Below, piece by piece: positions 1 through 10,763 of a stretch of 18,219 nt of DNA. The translations under genes were made by a program, and so were the position numbers. How positions within the stretch are numbered: the first letter of the stretch is position 1; every line of letters begins with the position of its first letter. The notes below the pieces were generated by a model. It was not told the origin of the DNA, searched no databases, and saw only the letters and a program-made list of their open reading frames with translations. This DNA comes from Pirellulaceae bacterium (lineage in GTDB: Bacteria; Planctomycetota; Planctomycetia; Pirellulales; Pirellulaceae), in NCBI GenBank assembly GCA_013002105.1, contig JABDKS010000075.1:1-18219 (forward strand). The letters are read 5' to 3'.

Positions 1-1184
<1,184 letters not shown>

Positions 1185-1549
1185 GCGGATCGTTTAGGCG
1201 GGGGAGGATATCGTCGGTTCGAGCGAAACGATGCGGCGAACGGGCGGGTAGGCAGGGCTACTAGCTTAACACAGACCCCGACTTTTTGCGAAATTGTCAG
1301 TCCCGGTCGATCGAATTTGGTTCGTGCCGGTGCGTCGTCCTTGTGGTCCCTTTTGGGGTCACGGCGTGAATCGATGAGAAGCGGGGTCGATCTACCGGCC
1401 CCGTGCGGTGGAGCTGTGTGTCGGCCATTGGCATTCTCCCTAGTCGGCCATTGGCCTTGTTCCTATCGGACGTCACCTGATTATCCAAAAAGCGGCTACA
1501 CTTCGCTTGGGAAGACGCCAGCAACGGCTGTTACACGAGGATCTCTCTC
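1185..1549. other. Intergenic region between divergent genes, with a 13 bp direct repeat
   Basis: This 365 bp stretch separates the leftward cytochrome gene from the rightward thioesterase/flavoprotein pair, so it must hold both promoters. I see no convincing gene in it: the open frames here overlap in opposite directions and have no recognisable protein content. The only clear structure is the direct repeat at 1420-1432 and 1443-1455. No certain -35/-10 pair can be assigned. Confidence 0.6.
1420..1455 (+). repeat. 13 bp direct repeat upstream of the thioesterase gene
   Basis: GTCGGCCATTGGC occurs exactly at 1420-1432 and again at 1443-1455, 23 bp apart start to start, about 95-130 bp upstream of the ATG at 1550. 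Each copy contains the near-palindrome GGCCATTGGC. The spacing is close to two helical turns, as for tandem regulator sites. The role is inferred; the identity of the two copies is seen directly. Confidence 0.5.
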
Positions 1550-2047
1550 ATGAATAAATCGTCCATCGGCCAGAGGGTCATCGGGTATTGGGATACGCTA
1601 CGCACGAAGCCCGGCGGAAAATTCTTGTTTAGCGTATTGGTCGGGCGAGTGGTGCCGTATTCGGGCAGCATTGGTGCGTCTGTTGAGGAGCTTCGTCCGG
1701 GCCACGCTTGCTTGACTTTGAAAGATCGTCGCAAGGTCCGCAACCATTTGGGCAGTGTCCACGCGATCGCATTGGCCAATCTGGGCGAGTTGACAACGGG
1801 ATTGTGCGCGATGGCAGGAATGCCGCCGCGAACACGAGCCATCCTGCGCGGTCTTGATGTATCGTACGAAAAAAAAGCCCGAGGTCGCCTCATCAGTACG
1901 TGTGCAGGAGACGTTGTCGCGTCTGAGGCAAACACCGAGCATTCTTTTCATGCAGAAATTCGCGATCAATCAGGTGACATCGTTGCGCGGATCACGACGT
2001 TGTGGGTCATTGGCCCTGAAGTCACCGACTCTAACAAACCAGCATGA
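1550..2047 (+). CDS. Hot-dog fold thioesterase-like protein (DUF4442)
   Basis: This 165-residue protein matches the pattern of DUF4442/PaaI-like hot-dog proteins, which include acyl-CoA thioesterases. Residues 42-60 (GASVEELRPGHACLTLKDR) form the first strand region. NHLGSVHAIALANLGE at 65-80 is the long hot-dog helix with its characteristic N-H-x-G-x-x-H-x3-L-x-N-x-G-E pattern. Strands follow, including GDIVARITTLWVI near 142-154. There is no signal peptide or membrane segment, so it is cytosolic. The ATG at 1550 has a weak AGGA about 10 nt upstream. The stop overlaps the start of the next gene in an ATGA arrangement, indicating translational coupling. Family members hydrolyse acyl thioesters, but many lack a known substrate. 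The fold assignment is good; the enzymatic activity is inferred. Confidence 0.87.
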   Translation: MNKSSIGQRVIGYWDTLRTKPGGKFLFSVLVGRVVPYSGSIGASVEELRPGHACLTLKDRRKVRNHLGSVHAIALANLGELTTGLCAMAGMPPRTRAILRGLDVSYEKKARGRLISTCAGDVVASEANTEHSFHAEIRDQSGDIVARITTLWVIGPEVTDSNKPA

Positions 2048-3045
2048 TGACCTCCGTAGAAAATCTGTACGAGAATGCATTTACCAAAATGATCGGTATT
2101 GAGTTTCCGATTATCTGTGGCGCGATGTATCCGTGCAGCAATGCGGAATTGGTCGCGGCCGCATCTGGTGCCGGTGGCATCGGGATCGTGCAACCGATCA
2201 GCCTGACGTACGTGTACGGCTACGAGTATCGCGCGGGACTCCGGCATATTCGATCGCTTACCGACAAGCCCATTGGCGTCAATATGTTGGTCGAAGGGAG
2301 CAATGCGACATACCGCAAACGGCTGGAACAGTGGATGGATATTTCGCTGGACGAAGGCGTTCGCTTTTTCATCACAGCGCTTGGGAACCCACGTTGGGTT
2401 GTGGACAAGGCAAAGCAAGCTGGCGGCGTTGTCTTTCATGATGCGACCAACGCCGAACATGCCAAGAAAGCGTTGGACAACGGGGTGGACGGATTCATTT
2501 GTGTCAACAACCGCGCCGGTGGTCACGCCGGTGAACTGAGTCCCAAGGAACTGTACGATCAGATCGTCCCGCTGGGAAAGCCAATGATTTGCGCCGGCGG
2601 CGTCGGCGGGCGAGATGAGTTCGTCGACGCTCTGGAGATCGGATACTTGGGCGTTCAAATGGGAACACGCTTCATCGCCAGCAAAGAGGCCGCCGCCCAC
2701 GATGATTACAAGAATGCGATTATCGCCGCCAACGCAACTGATATCGTCTTGACCGAAAAAATCTCCGGTGTGCCCGTATCAGTCATCAACACGCCGTACA
2801 TCCAGCGACTCGGACTCAAAGCCGGCTGGCTGGCAAAGAAACTTTTACGCGGGCGAAAAACGAAACACTGGATGCGAATGTTCTACGCGATATCATCCGC
2901 GATCCGGCTCAAGAAGGCGAATCTGAAAGGAGCCAGCTACAAGGATTTTTTTCAAGCCGGAAAAAGTGTCGATTCGATCGACGAGGTTTTGTCGGTCGCG
3001 GATATTTTCGATGAACTCGTAAGTCGCCGTCACGCTCCGCCGTGA
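2044..3045 (+). CDS. Nitronate monooxygenase / FabK-like FMN oxidoreductase
   Basis: This 333-residue TIM-barrel flavoprotein belongs to the 2-nitropropane dioxygenase (NMO/FabK) superfamily. The N-terminal strand FPIICGAMYP (21-30) and SGAGGIGIV (41-49) are typical. NNRAGGHAGE at 155-164 carries the conserved His (H161) of the G-G-H-x-G motif. AGGVGGRDEF at 184-193 and VQMGTRFIASKEA at 204-216 form the FMN-phosphate site. Known relatives oxidise alkyl nitronates or reduce enoyl-ACP; this sequence alone does not decide between them. Coupling to a thioesterase-like gene makes an acyl substrate attractive, but that is inference. The first ATG (2044) overlaps the upstream stop; a second ATG lies directly after it at 2047. 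The C-terminal extension after about 255 is basic (KKLLRGRKTK) and lacks a membrane helix. Confidence 0.9.
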   Translation: MMTSVENLYENAFTKMIGIEFPIICGAMYPCSNAELVAAASGAGGIGIVQPISLTYVYGYEYRAGLRHIRSLTDKPIGVNMLVEGSNATYRKRLEQWMDISLDEGVRFFITALGNPRWVVDKAKQAGGVVFHDATNAEHAKKALDNGVDGFICVNNRAGGHAGELSPKELYDQIVPLGKPMICAGGVGGRDEFVDALEIGYLGVQMGTRFIASKEAAAHDDYKNAIIAANATDIVLTEKISGVPVSVINTPYIQRLGLKAGWLAKKLLRGRKTKHWMRMFYAISSAIRLKKANLKGASYKDFFQAGKSVDSIDEVLSVADIFDELVSRRHAPP

Positions 3046-3415
3046 AGTGGCCCGACCGGGAATGATTCCATTTCACTTGTTGGGATCGTAGTGACGTTTC
3101 TTCTATCGCCAGTTTCTACTCCGATGAAATTGGACCTGAAGCACAACATAAAGTCGGGCTACATCACGCGGAGCATGATGGCAATGTTGAAAGTCGCCGT
3201 CACTTTCAGCAGGAATCCATTTTGGCTGTCGGCAGCGGCGAGGTCGAAATGACCTGCCAAGATGCATCCGAATCGATGTCGCTACGCAGTGAATCCATGT
3301 CGTCAAGAAACGAAGCCGTGGAGCTAGATTCTTCGTAATCCGCATGAACCTACCCGTCACCGGCATGCCCAGGCGGTTGATGTGTTTTGCACGGGCACAA
3401 CCACGCGTATTTCCG
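3046..3415. other. Intergenic region, no supported gene
   Basis: About 370 bp lies between the flavoprotein stop and the likely start of the lipoprotein gene. A weak stem (TGAAAGT / ACTTTCA, 3188-3208, loop of 7) has no following T-run, so I do not call it a terminator. A 90-codon frame open on the + strand from 3067 to 3337 has no usable start codon, and a 42-codon ATG frame starts at 3124; neither resembles a known protein. This could be a decayed gene or simple spacer. Confidence 0.5.
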
Positions 3416-4219
3416 ATGATGACTGAGGGGTCCAATCTCAGGTTCTCATTGTTGCCTTATGTCATTGCAGGGACGCACGTGACATCTACTAGCTATCAAA
3501 TTGCGTTACTCTTCTTGCATCTTGCGATCGTGCTAAGCGGTTGCGCGGCCACGAATCGGCCGCAGATGACTGGAGATCGTTTGCCACAGGCTTGCGATCA
3601 GATCGAGTGCTTCCAGAAGGTCTACTTAATACGACACGGTTGGCACACGAGCCTGGTGTTCAATCGGTCCGGGATTTCGCCGGTCGATTGGCCGGAAAGC
3701 ACTGCGATCCAAAACGCCAACTTTATCGAAGTCGGTTGGGGAGACGAGGGTTATCTGTGCTCGAGTTTCTTGAACCCGTTCGTCATGGCAAAAGCGGGCT
3801 GCGTGCCGAGTCGAAGTGCGATTCATGTTGCCGGATTCGCCGAGCGGCCAGAGACGTTCTTTGACGAAAGCCAGATCATCGAATTCCAATTAACGTCTTC
3901 ACAGATGCGAAAGCTGCATCGTTTTATCCACGCGAGTTACGCACGCGACCAAAATGATTGTCCGATCCGATTGGCCCCGTCAAAATACGGCGTGGGAGCG
4001 ATCTATCGGTCCACCGGCTACTACTATCTGCCAAATACTTGTAACGTCTGGACAGCGAGGGCACTGGCCAAAGCGGAGGTGCCCGTCGCCGCTCCACTGT
4101 CTACATTTGCCCAATCGCTTGTGTTGCAATCCAAATGTGTGGGGCGAGAAACCCAGAAACGATCGACGGTATTGCCGGTCATTTACCCATTCTGTAACTT
4201 CGATTCACCCGGTAGGTAG
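3416..4219 (+). CDS. DUF2459 family lipoprotein (TIGR02117-like)
   Basis: The C-terminal 200 residues carry the hallmarks of DUF2459/TIGR02117: YLIRHGWHTSLVF (H74-G-W-H77 from the ATG at 3416), then FIEVGWGDEGYL (G107-W-G-D-E-G112), and a late NTCNVWTARAL segment. A hydrophobic stretch ending in VLSGC is a lipobox, so the mature protein should be a lipid-anchored periplasmic protein beginning at that Cys. The start is uncertain. The frame is open back to ATG 3344; ATG 3416 and ATG 3419 are next. A GTG at 3479 would give a signal peptide of ordinary length, with the lipid-modified Cys at position 22. The family has no established biochemical function; the conserved His and Asp residues suggest a hydrolase-like active site, which is inference. 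It stands alone and converges with the OYE gene 71 bp away. Confidence 0.82.
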   Translation: MMTEGSNLRFSLLPYVIAGTHVTSTSYQIALLFLHLAIVLSGCAATNRPQMTGDRLPQACDQIECFQKVYLIRHGWHTSLVFNRSGISPVDWPESTAIQNANFIEVGWGDEGYLCSSFLNPFVMAKAGCVPSRSAIHVAGFAERPETFFDESQIIEFQLTSSQMRKLHRFIHASYARDQNDCPIRLAPSKYGVGAIYRSTGYYYLPNTCNVWTARALAKAEVPVAAPLSTFAQSLVLQSKCVGRETQKRSTVLPVIYPFCNFDSPGR

Positions 4220-4290
4220 TTTTGCGAGTCGTTGCAACACGAGCGAAGATCGCGTGCGATGTGCAGTGATGCGATGAACTGATCGAGTGT

Positions 4291-5718
<1,428 letters not shown>

Positions 5719-5721
5719 CTA

Positions 5722-6681
5722 TCAGGATCCTTGCAGGTTTCGTTCCAGGTCGTCGAGTATCGATTGCAGTACGGGTAGATCCGAATCGGGACGCTCTGGC
5801 GAACCGGGAAAGGTTCGATTGGTTTGAATCTGTCCGCGTAGATGCAAAAACATCGCTGCGGAATGTTTGTAGGCCGGCACGTCGGGGCGGAAGGTGAACG
5901 CACCCAAATACTGCAACAAGTCGTTCAATTCATAAAAGCCGGTATCGCCCGACTCCCACATCGCGTCGCGTTTTGCAAACGCATCGGGGCAAAACGTGCT
6001 TAGCCCCAGCAAGTAATCACTGCCGTACATCACCATGTCGATCGCAAGATCATTTCCAGTGCAAACTTGAAAATCGGGACGCAAGCGATTTCTTAATTCC
6101 AGTCGTTGCCATTCCAGTTCGCGGCTGAGGGATGAGTGTTTGGCACCGACACACGATCGGATCGCCATCAATTGTTCGTAGACGGCAAGAGAATAGACGC
6201 GACCGAAGGGTGCAAAGATCTGGCCTAATTCAAATCCGTAAAACGCATCGCACGCATCACCCATTGCTTGGTAGGCCTGAATAATCTCGTCGTCACCACG
6301 CTCGATCAATCCGTAGGACTGAAAGATCACAGGAATACCGCTGTGCTGCTGAATCTGGTCCATGCTCGACCGATACGCATCGATATTGAGCGATGCCCCA
6401 GGTGTATCCTTTACGAAGGCTCCCGCAACGTACTTGCGACCGTTGGCAAGTGACTCTGTTTGTCGCAACACTTCGACGCGAGTCGGCTCATCGATCAAAT
6501 GTCCATAGCCGGTGTCCATATTGACCGCTGGAGCCAAACCGGCGTCGAGCGTACGGGTGACGTGAGCTTGAAAACCTGGCCAGTCGATCGACCCGTCGTC
6601 CAACACCGGCAGCAAAATCGCGGAGATGCCGTTAATCTTGCGACGCGGGGTCAGCAGTGACAGGGGGTCCACGGGTGTCAT
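5722..6681 (-). CDS. Dihydrodipicolinate synthase family (class I aldolase/lyase) protein
   Basis: The 319-residue product, counted from the ATG at 6681, fits the DapA/N-acetylneuraminate lyase TIM-barrel family. It begins like a family member ([20 protein letters not shown]). [12 protein letters not shown] places K181 as the Schiff-base lysine. TGND (208-211) and [17 protein letters not shown] match the later barrel strands. Differences from true DapA are clear: TGYGH (57-61) replaces the T-T-G-E loop, and FQSYGL has its Tyr (Y123) shifted from the usual Y-N-x-P position. It is therefore unlikely to make dihydrodipicolinate; a lyase or dehydratase of a sugar acid or other 2-oxoacid is possible. 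The frame also has an ATG at 6744, but that adds 21 unfamiliar residues and would put the start against the palindrome at 6747-6760, so I prefer 6681. It is the first gene of the operon with the OYE gene and is divergent from an AraC regulator. Confidence 0.87.
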   Translation of the reverse strand: MTPVDPLSLLTPRRKINGISAILLPVLDDGSIDWPGFQAHVTRTLDAGLAPAVNMDTGYGHLIDEPTRVEVLRQTESLANGRKYVAGAFVKDTPGASLNIDAYRSSMDQIQQHSGIPVIFQSYGLIERGDDEIIQAYQAMGDACDAFYGFELGQIFAPFGRVYSLAVYEQLMAIRSCVGAKHSSLSRELEWQRLELRNRLRPDFQVCTGNDLAIDMVMYGSDYLLGLSTFCPDAFAKRDAMWESGDTGFYELNDLLQYLGAFTFRPDVPAYKHSAAMFLHLRGQIQTNRTFPGSPERPDSDLPVLQSILDDLERNLQGS

Positions 6682-6744
6682 CGAGTGCTTGGCTGTTCGC
6701 GAAATGGGCAGGGGACAGCTGATACTGGCAGAATGTAGTTGCAT

Positions 6745-6807
6745 TTAAGATAATTGTCTTGGAAAATCGGGTTTTTCAAACATTTGCAATTCGGGCAATG
6801 CGATCCA
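6745..6807. promoter_or_regulatory. Divergent promoter/operator region of the AraC gene and the aldolase-OYE operon
   Basis: This A+T-rich interval lies between divergent genes. AAGATAATTGTCTT at 6747-6760 is a 14 bp inverted repeat centred on AATT with one T-G pair off symmetry. On the minus strand a plausible promoter for the operon is TTGAAA (6774-6779) and AATTAT (6750-6755), separated by 18 bp; the -10 match is poor (4 of 6). On the plus strand GATAAT (6749-6754) could be a -10 for the regulator. The interval is seen directly; the role as a shared operator is inferred from gene order. Confidence 0.4.
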
Positions 6808-7641
6808 ATGAAAAGAAGATTGACAGATCAGGCGCTGCGGGAAAGATTGCCGGACTGGGGCGTTTTAATGTTGGAAAGCCACCATTCGCCGCAATTCACG
6901 ATGGATTGGCGATCTCACCGGTTTCTGAAAATCGTCTACGTTCTTCAGGGCGGTGGTGACTTTCATTTCGCAAAACGCAGGAATGCGTTTTCTGCCGGTG
7001 ACGTCGTCGTGGTCCCTGCTGAAACACCCAACCGGATCGAAGACGATCCGACCTCCGCGTCGAGCCTGTACATCTGCTGCATCGCGACGTCGCTTTTGCA
7101 ATTTGACCCCGCCCTGGTCGGGCGAATTCAGACGCAGTGTGTCCGAGGCGATGGTCACTTTGCCAATCGCGTGTCGTCGCTGATGCGTCGAATGGTCCAC
7201 CATCAAGACAGTAGCGGCCGCAATCGTCCGATCGCAATGGTCACCGAGGCGATGCGTTTGGTTCAACTGGTGTTGCAACGGGAGCAGCCGCAACGCAAGT
7301 CGGTCGTCGACACGGAGCGATCGCCGCACCGAGAGGCGATGGCTCGCTACATCGCATCGCTGCCTCGCGAGTTTTTTGAAGCGACCACGATCGATGCGGC
7401 GGCGGCAAGTTTGGATATGCCGCGGAGGACGTTTACCAAGCTTTTTGCAGAGGAGAGTGGTCAGACTTGGTTGCAACATATCCGTCAGTTAGCGATTGGT
7501 CACGCCATGGCGCGACTGGTCGAGACCGACTTGCCTATCGCGTCCGTCGCGTTTGAGTGCGGATTCAATGATTTGTCAACGTTCTATCGACAATTCAAAT
7601 CGCAAGTGGGAATGTCGCCGGCAGCTTATCGTGCCGCGTAA
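6808..7641 (+). CDS. AraC-family transcriptional regulator with N-terminal cupin
   Basis: The 277-residue protein has an AraC-binding cupin in its N-terminal half. RFLKIVYVLQGGGDFHFAKR (38-57) and FSAGDVVVVPAETPNRIEDD (61-80) are the strands and the GDVVxVP turn that usually sense a small ligand. Residues 195-277 hold the paired helix-turn-helix domain. IDAAAASLDMPRRTFTKLF is the first helix-turn-helix; LPIASVAFECGFNDLSTFYR followed by QFKSQVGMSPAAYR is the second and matches the AraC signature closely. The frame extends upstream to a TTG at 6754, but the ATG at 6808 leaves room for the promoter and gives a normal length. It is transcribed away from the aldolase-OYE operon and most likely regulates it in response to the pathway substrate. 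Its stop lies 4 bp from the convergent small membrane-protein gene. Confidence 0.9.
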   Translation: MKRRLTDQALRERLPDWGVLMLESHHSPQFTMDWRSHRFLKIVYVLQGGGDFHFAKRRNAFSAGDVVVVPAETPNRIEDDPTSASSLYICCIATSLLQFDPALVGRIQTQCVRGDGHFANRVSSLMRRMVHHQDSSGRNRPIAMVTEAMRLVQLVLQREQPQRKSVVDTERSPHREAMARYIASLPREFFEATTIDAAAASLDMPRRTFTKLFAEESGQTWLQHIRQLAIGHAMARLVETDLPIASVAFECGFNDLSTFYRQFKSQVGMSPAAYRAA

Positions 7642-7645
7642 CCAA

Positions 7646-7894
7646 TCAAGACTTCTTCTTGCGGATAAAGTACATCACGATCAGGACAATTCCGATGATA
7701 ATGAACAGCATGCACGCGACGCCTGAGCCGAACTGAACGGCCCGTCGTTCGGCTCGTGGCATGCTCTGTCCATCCAGCATCATCATGAACAGCAAATTGG
7801 AAAAGACGCCGGAAAAGATACATACGAATCCCCAAAACCAGAGCGGCTGTTTCTTCAGTCGCTCCATCGGCGTATCGTTGTCTTTGGCCATCAT
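7646..7894 (-). CDS. Small two-TM membrane protein, function unknown
   Basis: This 82-residue protein has two hydrophobic segments: about 19-41 (LWFWGFVCIFSGVFSNLLFM) and about 57-77 (GSGVACMLFIIIGIVLIVMY). It ends in a basic tail RKKKS. The N-terminus is charged and hydrophilic (KDNDTPMERLKKQ), consistent with an inner-membrane hairpin. I do not recognise the family. It starts 54 bp after the stop of the cytochrome gene on the same strand, so co-transcription is plausible. Two adjacent ATGs (7894 and 7891) could start it. The well-formed segments and their positive-inside charges argue that it is a real gene rather than a chance frame. Confidence 0.7.
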   Translation of the reverse strand: MMAKDNDTPMERLKKQPLWFWGFVCIFSGVFSNLLFMMMLDGQSMPRAERRAVQFGSGVACMLFIIIGIVLIVMYFIRKKKS

Positions 7895-7948
7895 TTTTTC
7901 TCTGCAGATGTCGTTGATCGGGGGATGGTCGCTTATTCAAGCGAAAGC

Positions 7949-10465
7949 TTACTTCGCGGCGACCGTGGCTTTGTAAATTGGATGCGACTTGCGTCCGCCG
8001 GCGCGCAGATAAGCAACCAGGTCGGCAATTTCGTCTTGATTAAACGAATCCAGCAATCCACTTGGCATCATGCTGTTCTTAGCCGGCTGAGTCGCTTCGA
8101 TTTCGTCACGCATGACAATGGCCAGACTGGAGGGATCCAACATGTTGGTCATCACTTTCAGCTCATTGCCACGCATATTCACGATTCTGCCAATGACCGC
8201 TTTTCCGTCGTCGGTCAAGAACTGCGTCGCCCCGTATTGGTCGCTAATCACTTTGTTGGGCTCGATGATTGACACCAGCAAATCTTTGGGGCTGAAGCGG
8301 CCGCCGGCACCGGTCAGATCGGGACCCAGGATCCCGCCTTGCAAGCCCATTCGGTGGCACTTGTAGCACTGTGCTTGGGCAAACACTTTCTTGCCACGTT
8401 CGAAATCGGCAACGTGATCCGGATTGGTTACCGCGGCGGTCAAGTCCTCCACCGTCCACTGTTTCACAACAGGACGTGGCTTCGACTCAATTGCGACTTC
8501 GACTTTCGGTGGGTGAATGACGGACGCCAGGCTTTTCTGCACATCTTGGGGAACCCGTTCCAATGCGGCGTTTTTGATGTTGTCAATAAATCCGCCAAAC
8601 GACATGCCGCCGCGTGCAGATTGGATATCGTTGAACCACTGAAAGTACTTTTTGTGCAATTCAGGCGTCCAGCCTTCCTGCATGTTACGTAGCGTCATCG
8701 CATAATGAATTTGGTTCTCTTGGCTGGGAGAGGACGCCATTTCAGCGACAATTTTTGCTACCGATTTCGCAGATCCCAGATAGACCAGTACCTGAGCCAA
8801 TTCACGGTCGACTTCGTTATTGCCAGTGGGAAATTGTTTGGCCAACTTTGATTCGATCTGTTGGGCGTCGTCGCCGCTGATTTCACCCAAACGAATTGCC
8901 ACCAAACCGTACGCTCTGAGCAGGTCGATCCGAACGCCGTTACTGAGCTTGGCAAAATCGATCTCGGCTAAGGCGTCTAACGCAGCTTTTTGGTCCGCGG
9001 GTTTTCCGTGACGTGCCAAGGCAATGACGCCCAGGATTCGTGAACGCGCGTCGGATGTTTGCAATACTTGGTCACGCCAAAAGTTGACGGGATGATGTTC
9101 CAGGGATGTCCGCGCGGCATGTCGAATAGCGGCGTCGGAGTGAGACAGGTGTTTCATCGCCAGTTCCAATGATTCCGCATTGGTTTCTCCGATGTGGCTT
9201 GATTCGAGGCGTTGTCGCAAACCACGCAGTCGCTGTGCTGCCGCTGGGGGTGTGACGCTCGCGTCGACATTCGCCGCTGGGCCTGCCGCATCGACTCCTT
9301 TGCCGGTGTAAACGATACGGTACAAACCGCTTTGCGTTTGTCGGCCACCAATGGTGACGTACAGCGCACCGTCGCCAGGATGAACGGCCAAATCGGTTAC
9401 TGGCAGGGGTGCGGCGGTCGCGAATGTTTCGTAAGTACCCGAGTACGAACTGCCATCGGCGGTCAAATGCACGGCGTGAATGTTTCCGTAACTCCAGTCG
9501 CAAATGAAAAGTGCGTCCTGGTACTTCTTAGGAAATTTTGTCTCGTAGCCAAAAACGATTCCCGTCGGAGAACCGGCTCCAATATCAACCGACGCACCAA
9601 AGGAATCGGGATAGTAGTGGGGCCACTTGCCCGTTCCGTTACGCCAACCAAAGTCCGCGCCGCTGATCACGTGATTGATCCGCGTGGGGCGATACCAAGG
9701 TGTTCCGACATCCCACTCCATGTCGGCGTCATATGTAAATAGTTCGTTGTCTCGGTTGAGTGCGATGTCATACGGATTTCGAAAACCAGTCGCAATCAGT
9801 TCGACATCGCTACCATCGGGGTTCATTGACATGATAAATCCACCGGGTGCCATTCGTTTGGCATTGTGCCCGCGTGCGTCGGGCATTCGACCCAGCAGAT
9901 GATCCTCCTGCCAAACCTGCGGGACGCGGCTGCGCGAGATTTTGCCGGGCAGGTCGGTGTTGTTTCCGGCCACTGAGAGAATGCGTTTGCCGTCAGGCGA
10001 CAAAATCATGGCGTGCGGTCCATGCTCACTACCACCGTTAAGCGGCACGACGTTTTCTTTCTTGTCGTATTGATCATCGCCGTCGGTATCGGTCAATCGC
10101 CAGATTCCGCAACCATGATCTCGCGAGTTGACATTGGCGTACAACGAATCGAATGCACACAGCAAACCTTGGGCACCGATGAAATCGATTTTCAGCTTTT
10201 CGACTTTTGCTTTCTTGCCCGACACATCAATTCTGTAGAGCCCGCCGTCCTGGTCGCATGCGATCAGCCGTCCTTTAGGATCGACCGTCAAACTGACCCA
10301 GGAACCTTGCTGTTCACCGGGTACCTCGTATAAAAGCTCGACTTCGAATCCAGGCAGCAGACTGAATTGCTCGGGAGCTGTCACACCAAGCCCCGCAGCA
10401 TGTGCTTGGCAGGTAATGACAACGGTCGCCAATAGTAGTCCGTACAAAAACTTGATGCTTCGCAT
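7949..10465 (-). CDS. PVC-type heme-binding CxxCH protein (membrane-bound dehydrogenase domain)
   Basis: The 838-residue product starts with a signal peptide (MRSIKFLYGLLLATVVITCQ, then AHA-A) and is exported. The following 380 or so residues form a glucose/sorbosone dehydrogenase-like beta-propeller (TIGR02604-like N-terminus), shown by GSWVSLTVDPKGRLIACDQD, ATGFRNPYDIALNRDNELF and LPVTDLAVHPGDGALYVT. A helical HEAT-like middle follows, from about 430 to 660. The C-terminal TIGR02603-type cytochrome c domain has CYKCH at 700-704, GILGPDLTGAGGRF, and NSMMPSGLLDSF with the candidate axial Met at 799 or 800. The family is common in Planctomycetes and Verrucomicrobia and is thought to oxidise sugars or related compounds in the periplasm, though few members are characterised. 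The frame is open back to 10651, but those extra 62 residues are not signal-like. AAGGA lies upstream of the ATG at 10465 and supports it. Confidence 0.93.
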   Translation of the reverse strand: MRSIKFLYGLLLATVVITCQAHAAGLGVTAPEQFSLLPGFEVELLYEVPGEQQGSWVSLTVDPKGRLIACDQDGGLYRIDVSGKKAKVEKLKIDFIGAQGLLCAFDSLYANVNSRDHGCGIWRLTDTDGDDQYDKKENVVPLNGGSEHGPHAMILSPDGKRILSVAGNNTDLPGKISRSRVPQVWQEDHLLGRMPDARGHNAKRMAPGGFIMSMNPDGSDVELIATGFRNPYDIALNRDNELFTYDADMEWDVGTPWYRPTRINHVISGADFGWRNGTGKWPHYYPDSFGASVDIGAGSPTGIVFGYETKFPKKYQDALFICDWSYGNIHAVHLTADGSSYSGTYETFATAAPLPVTDLAVHPGDGALYVTIGGRQTQSGLYRIVYTGKGVDAAGPAANVDASVTPPAAAQRLRGLRQRLESSHIGETNAESLELAMKHLSHSDAAIRHAARTSLEHHPVNFWRDQVLQTSDARSRILGVIALARHGKPADQKAALDALAEIDFAKLSNGVRIDLLRAYGLVAIRLGEISGDDAQQIESKLAKQFPTGNNEVDRELAQVLVYLGSAKSVAKIVAEMASSPSQENQIHYAMTLRNMQEGWTPELHKKYFQWFNDIQSARGGMSFGGFIDNIKNAALERVPQDVQKSLASVIHPPKVEVAIESKPRPVVKQWTVEDLTAAVTNPDHVADFERGKKVFAQAQCYKCHRMGLQGGILGPDLTGAGGRFSPKDLLVSIIEPNKVISDQYGATQFLTDDGKAVIGRIVNMRGNELKVMTNMLDPSSLAIVMRDEIEATQPAKNSMMPSGLLDSFNQDEIADLVAYLRAGGRKSHPIYKATVAAK

Positions 10466-10763
10466 TAAACGCGATTCCTTGAATCTGAAAGCGAGGGGCG
10501 TGACCCTCCGGTGGAGGGAACGTTGGACAACGCAAGACGATTTGCCGAAAAATTGGCGTGTCCGGGAGTGGCGGTGGAGTGGGTCCAAAAAAGCGGCTCG
10601 AATCGAATTCTCGAACGCTTGCGGACGAGACGATGCCCATGATAACCGCATAATGGCTGACGCTACAACGCAGTGCCGTCAGGTGCTGCGATCTGACGCA
10701 TAGTCGGTATTGTAGTGGGTTGTTGACCGCACGTTTTCCGCCTTCCCTTGGAAACCAAAGTTC
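10466..10763. promoter_or_regulatory. Divergent promoter region of the cytochrome and PPi-PEPCK-like genes
   Basis: This 298 bp interval separates two divergent start codons and must contain both promoters. CCCTCC-GGT-GGAGGG (10504-10518) is a perfect 6 bp stem with a 3-nt loop, located in the probable leader of the cytochrome mRNA. I cannot pick out a convincing -35/-10 pair on either strand, and no credible small gene is present. Confidence 0.45.

Noticed and set aside
1966..2700. 244-residue antisense frame over the flavoprotein gene
   Set aside because: The opposite strand has clear NMO/FabK motifs in the same interval; this frame has none.
3030..3045. TCACG/CGTGA stem at the flavoprotein stop codon
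   Set aside because: It is only 5 bp long, overlaps coding sequence and has no T-run, so it is compatible with chance.
3103..3435. 110-residue minus-strand frame before the lipoprotein gene
   Set aside because: It overlaps the possible starts of the DUF2459 gene and has no recognisable features.
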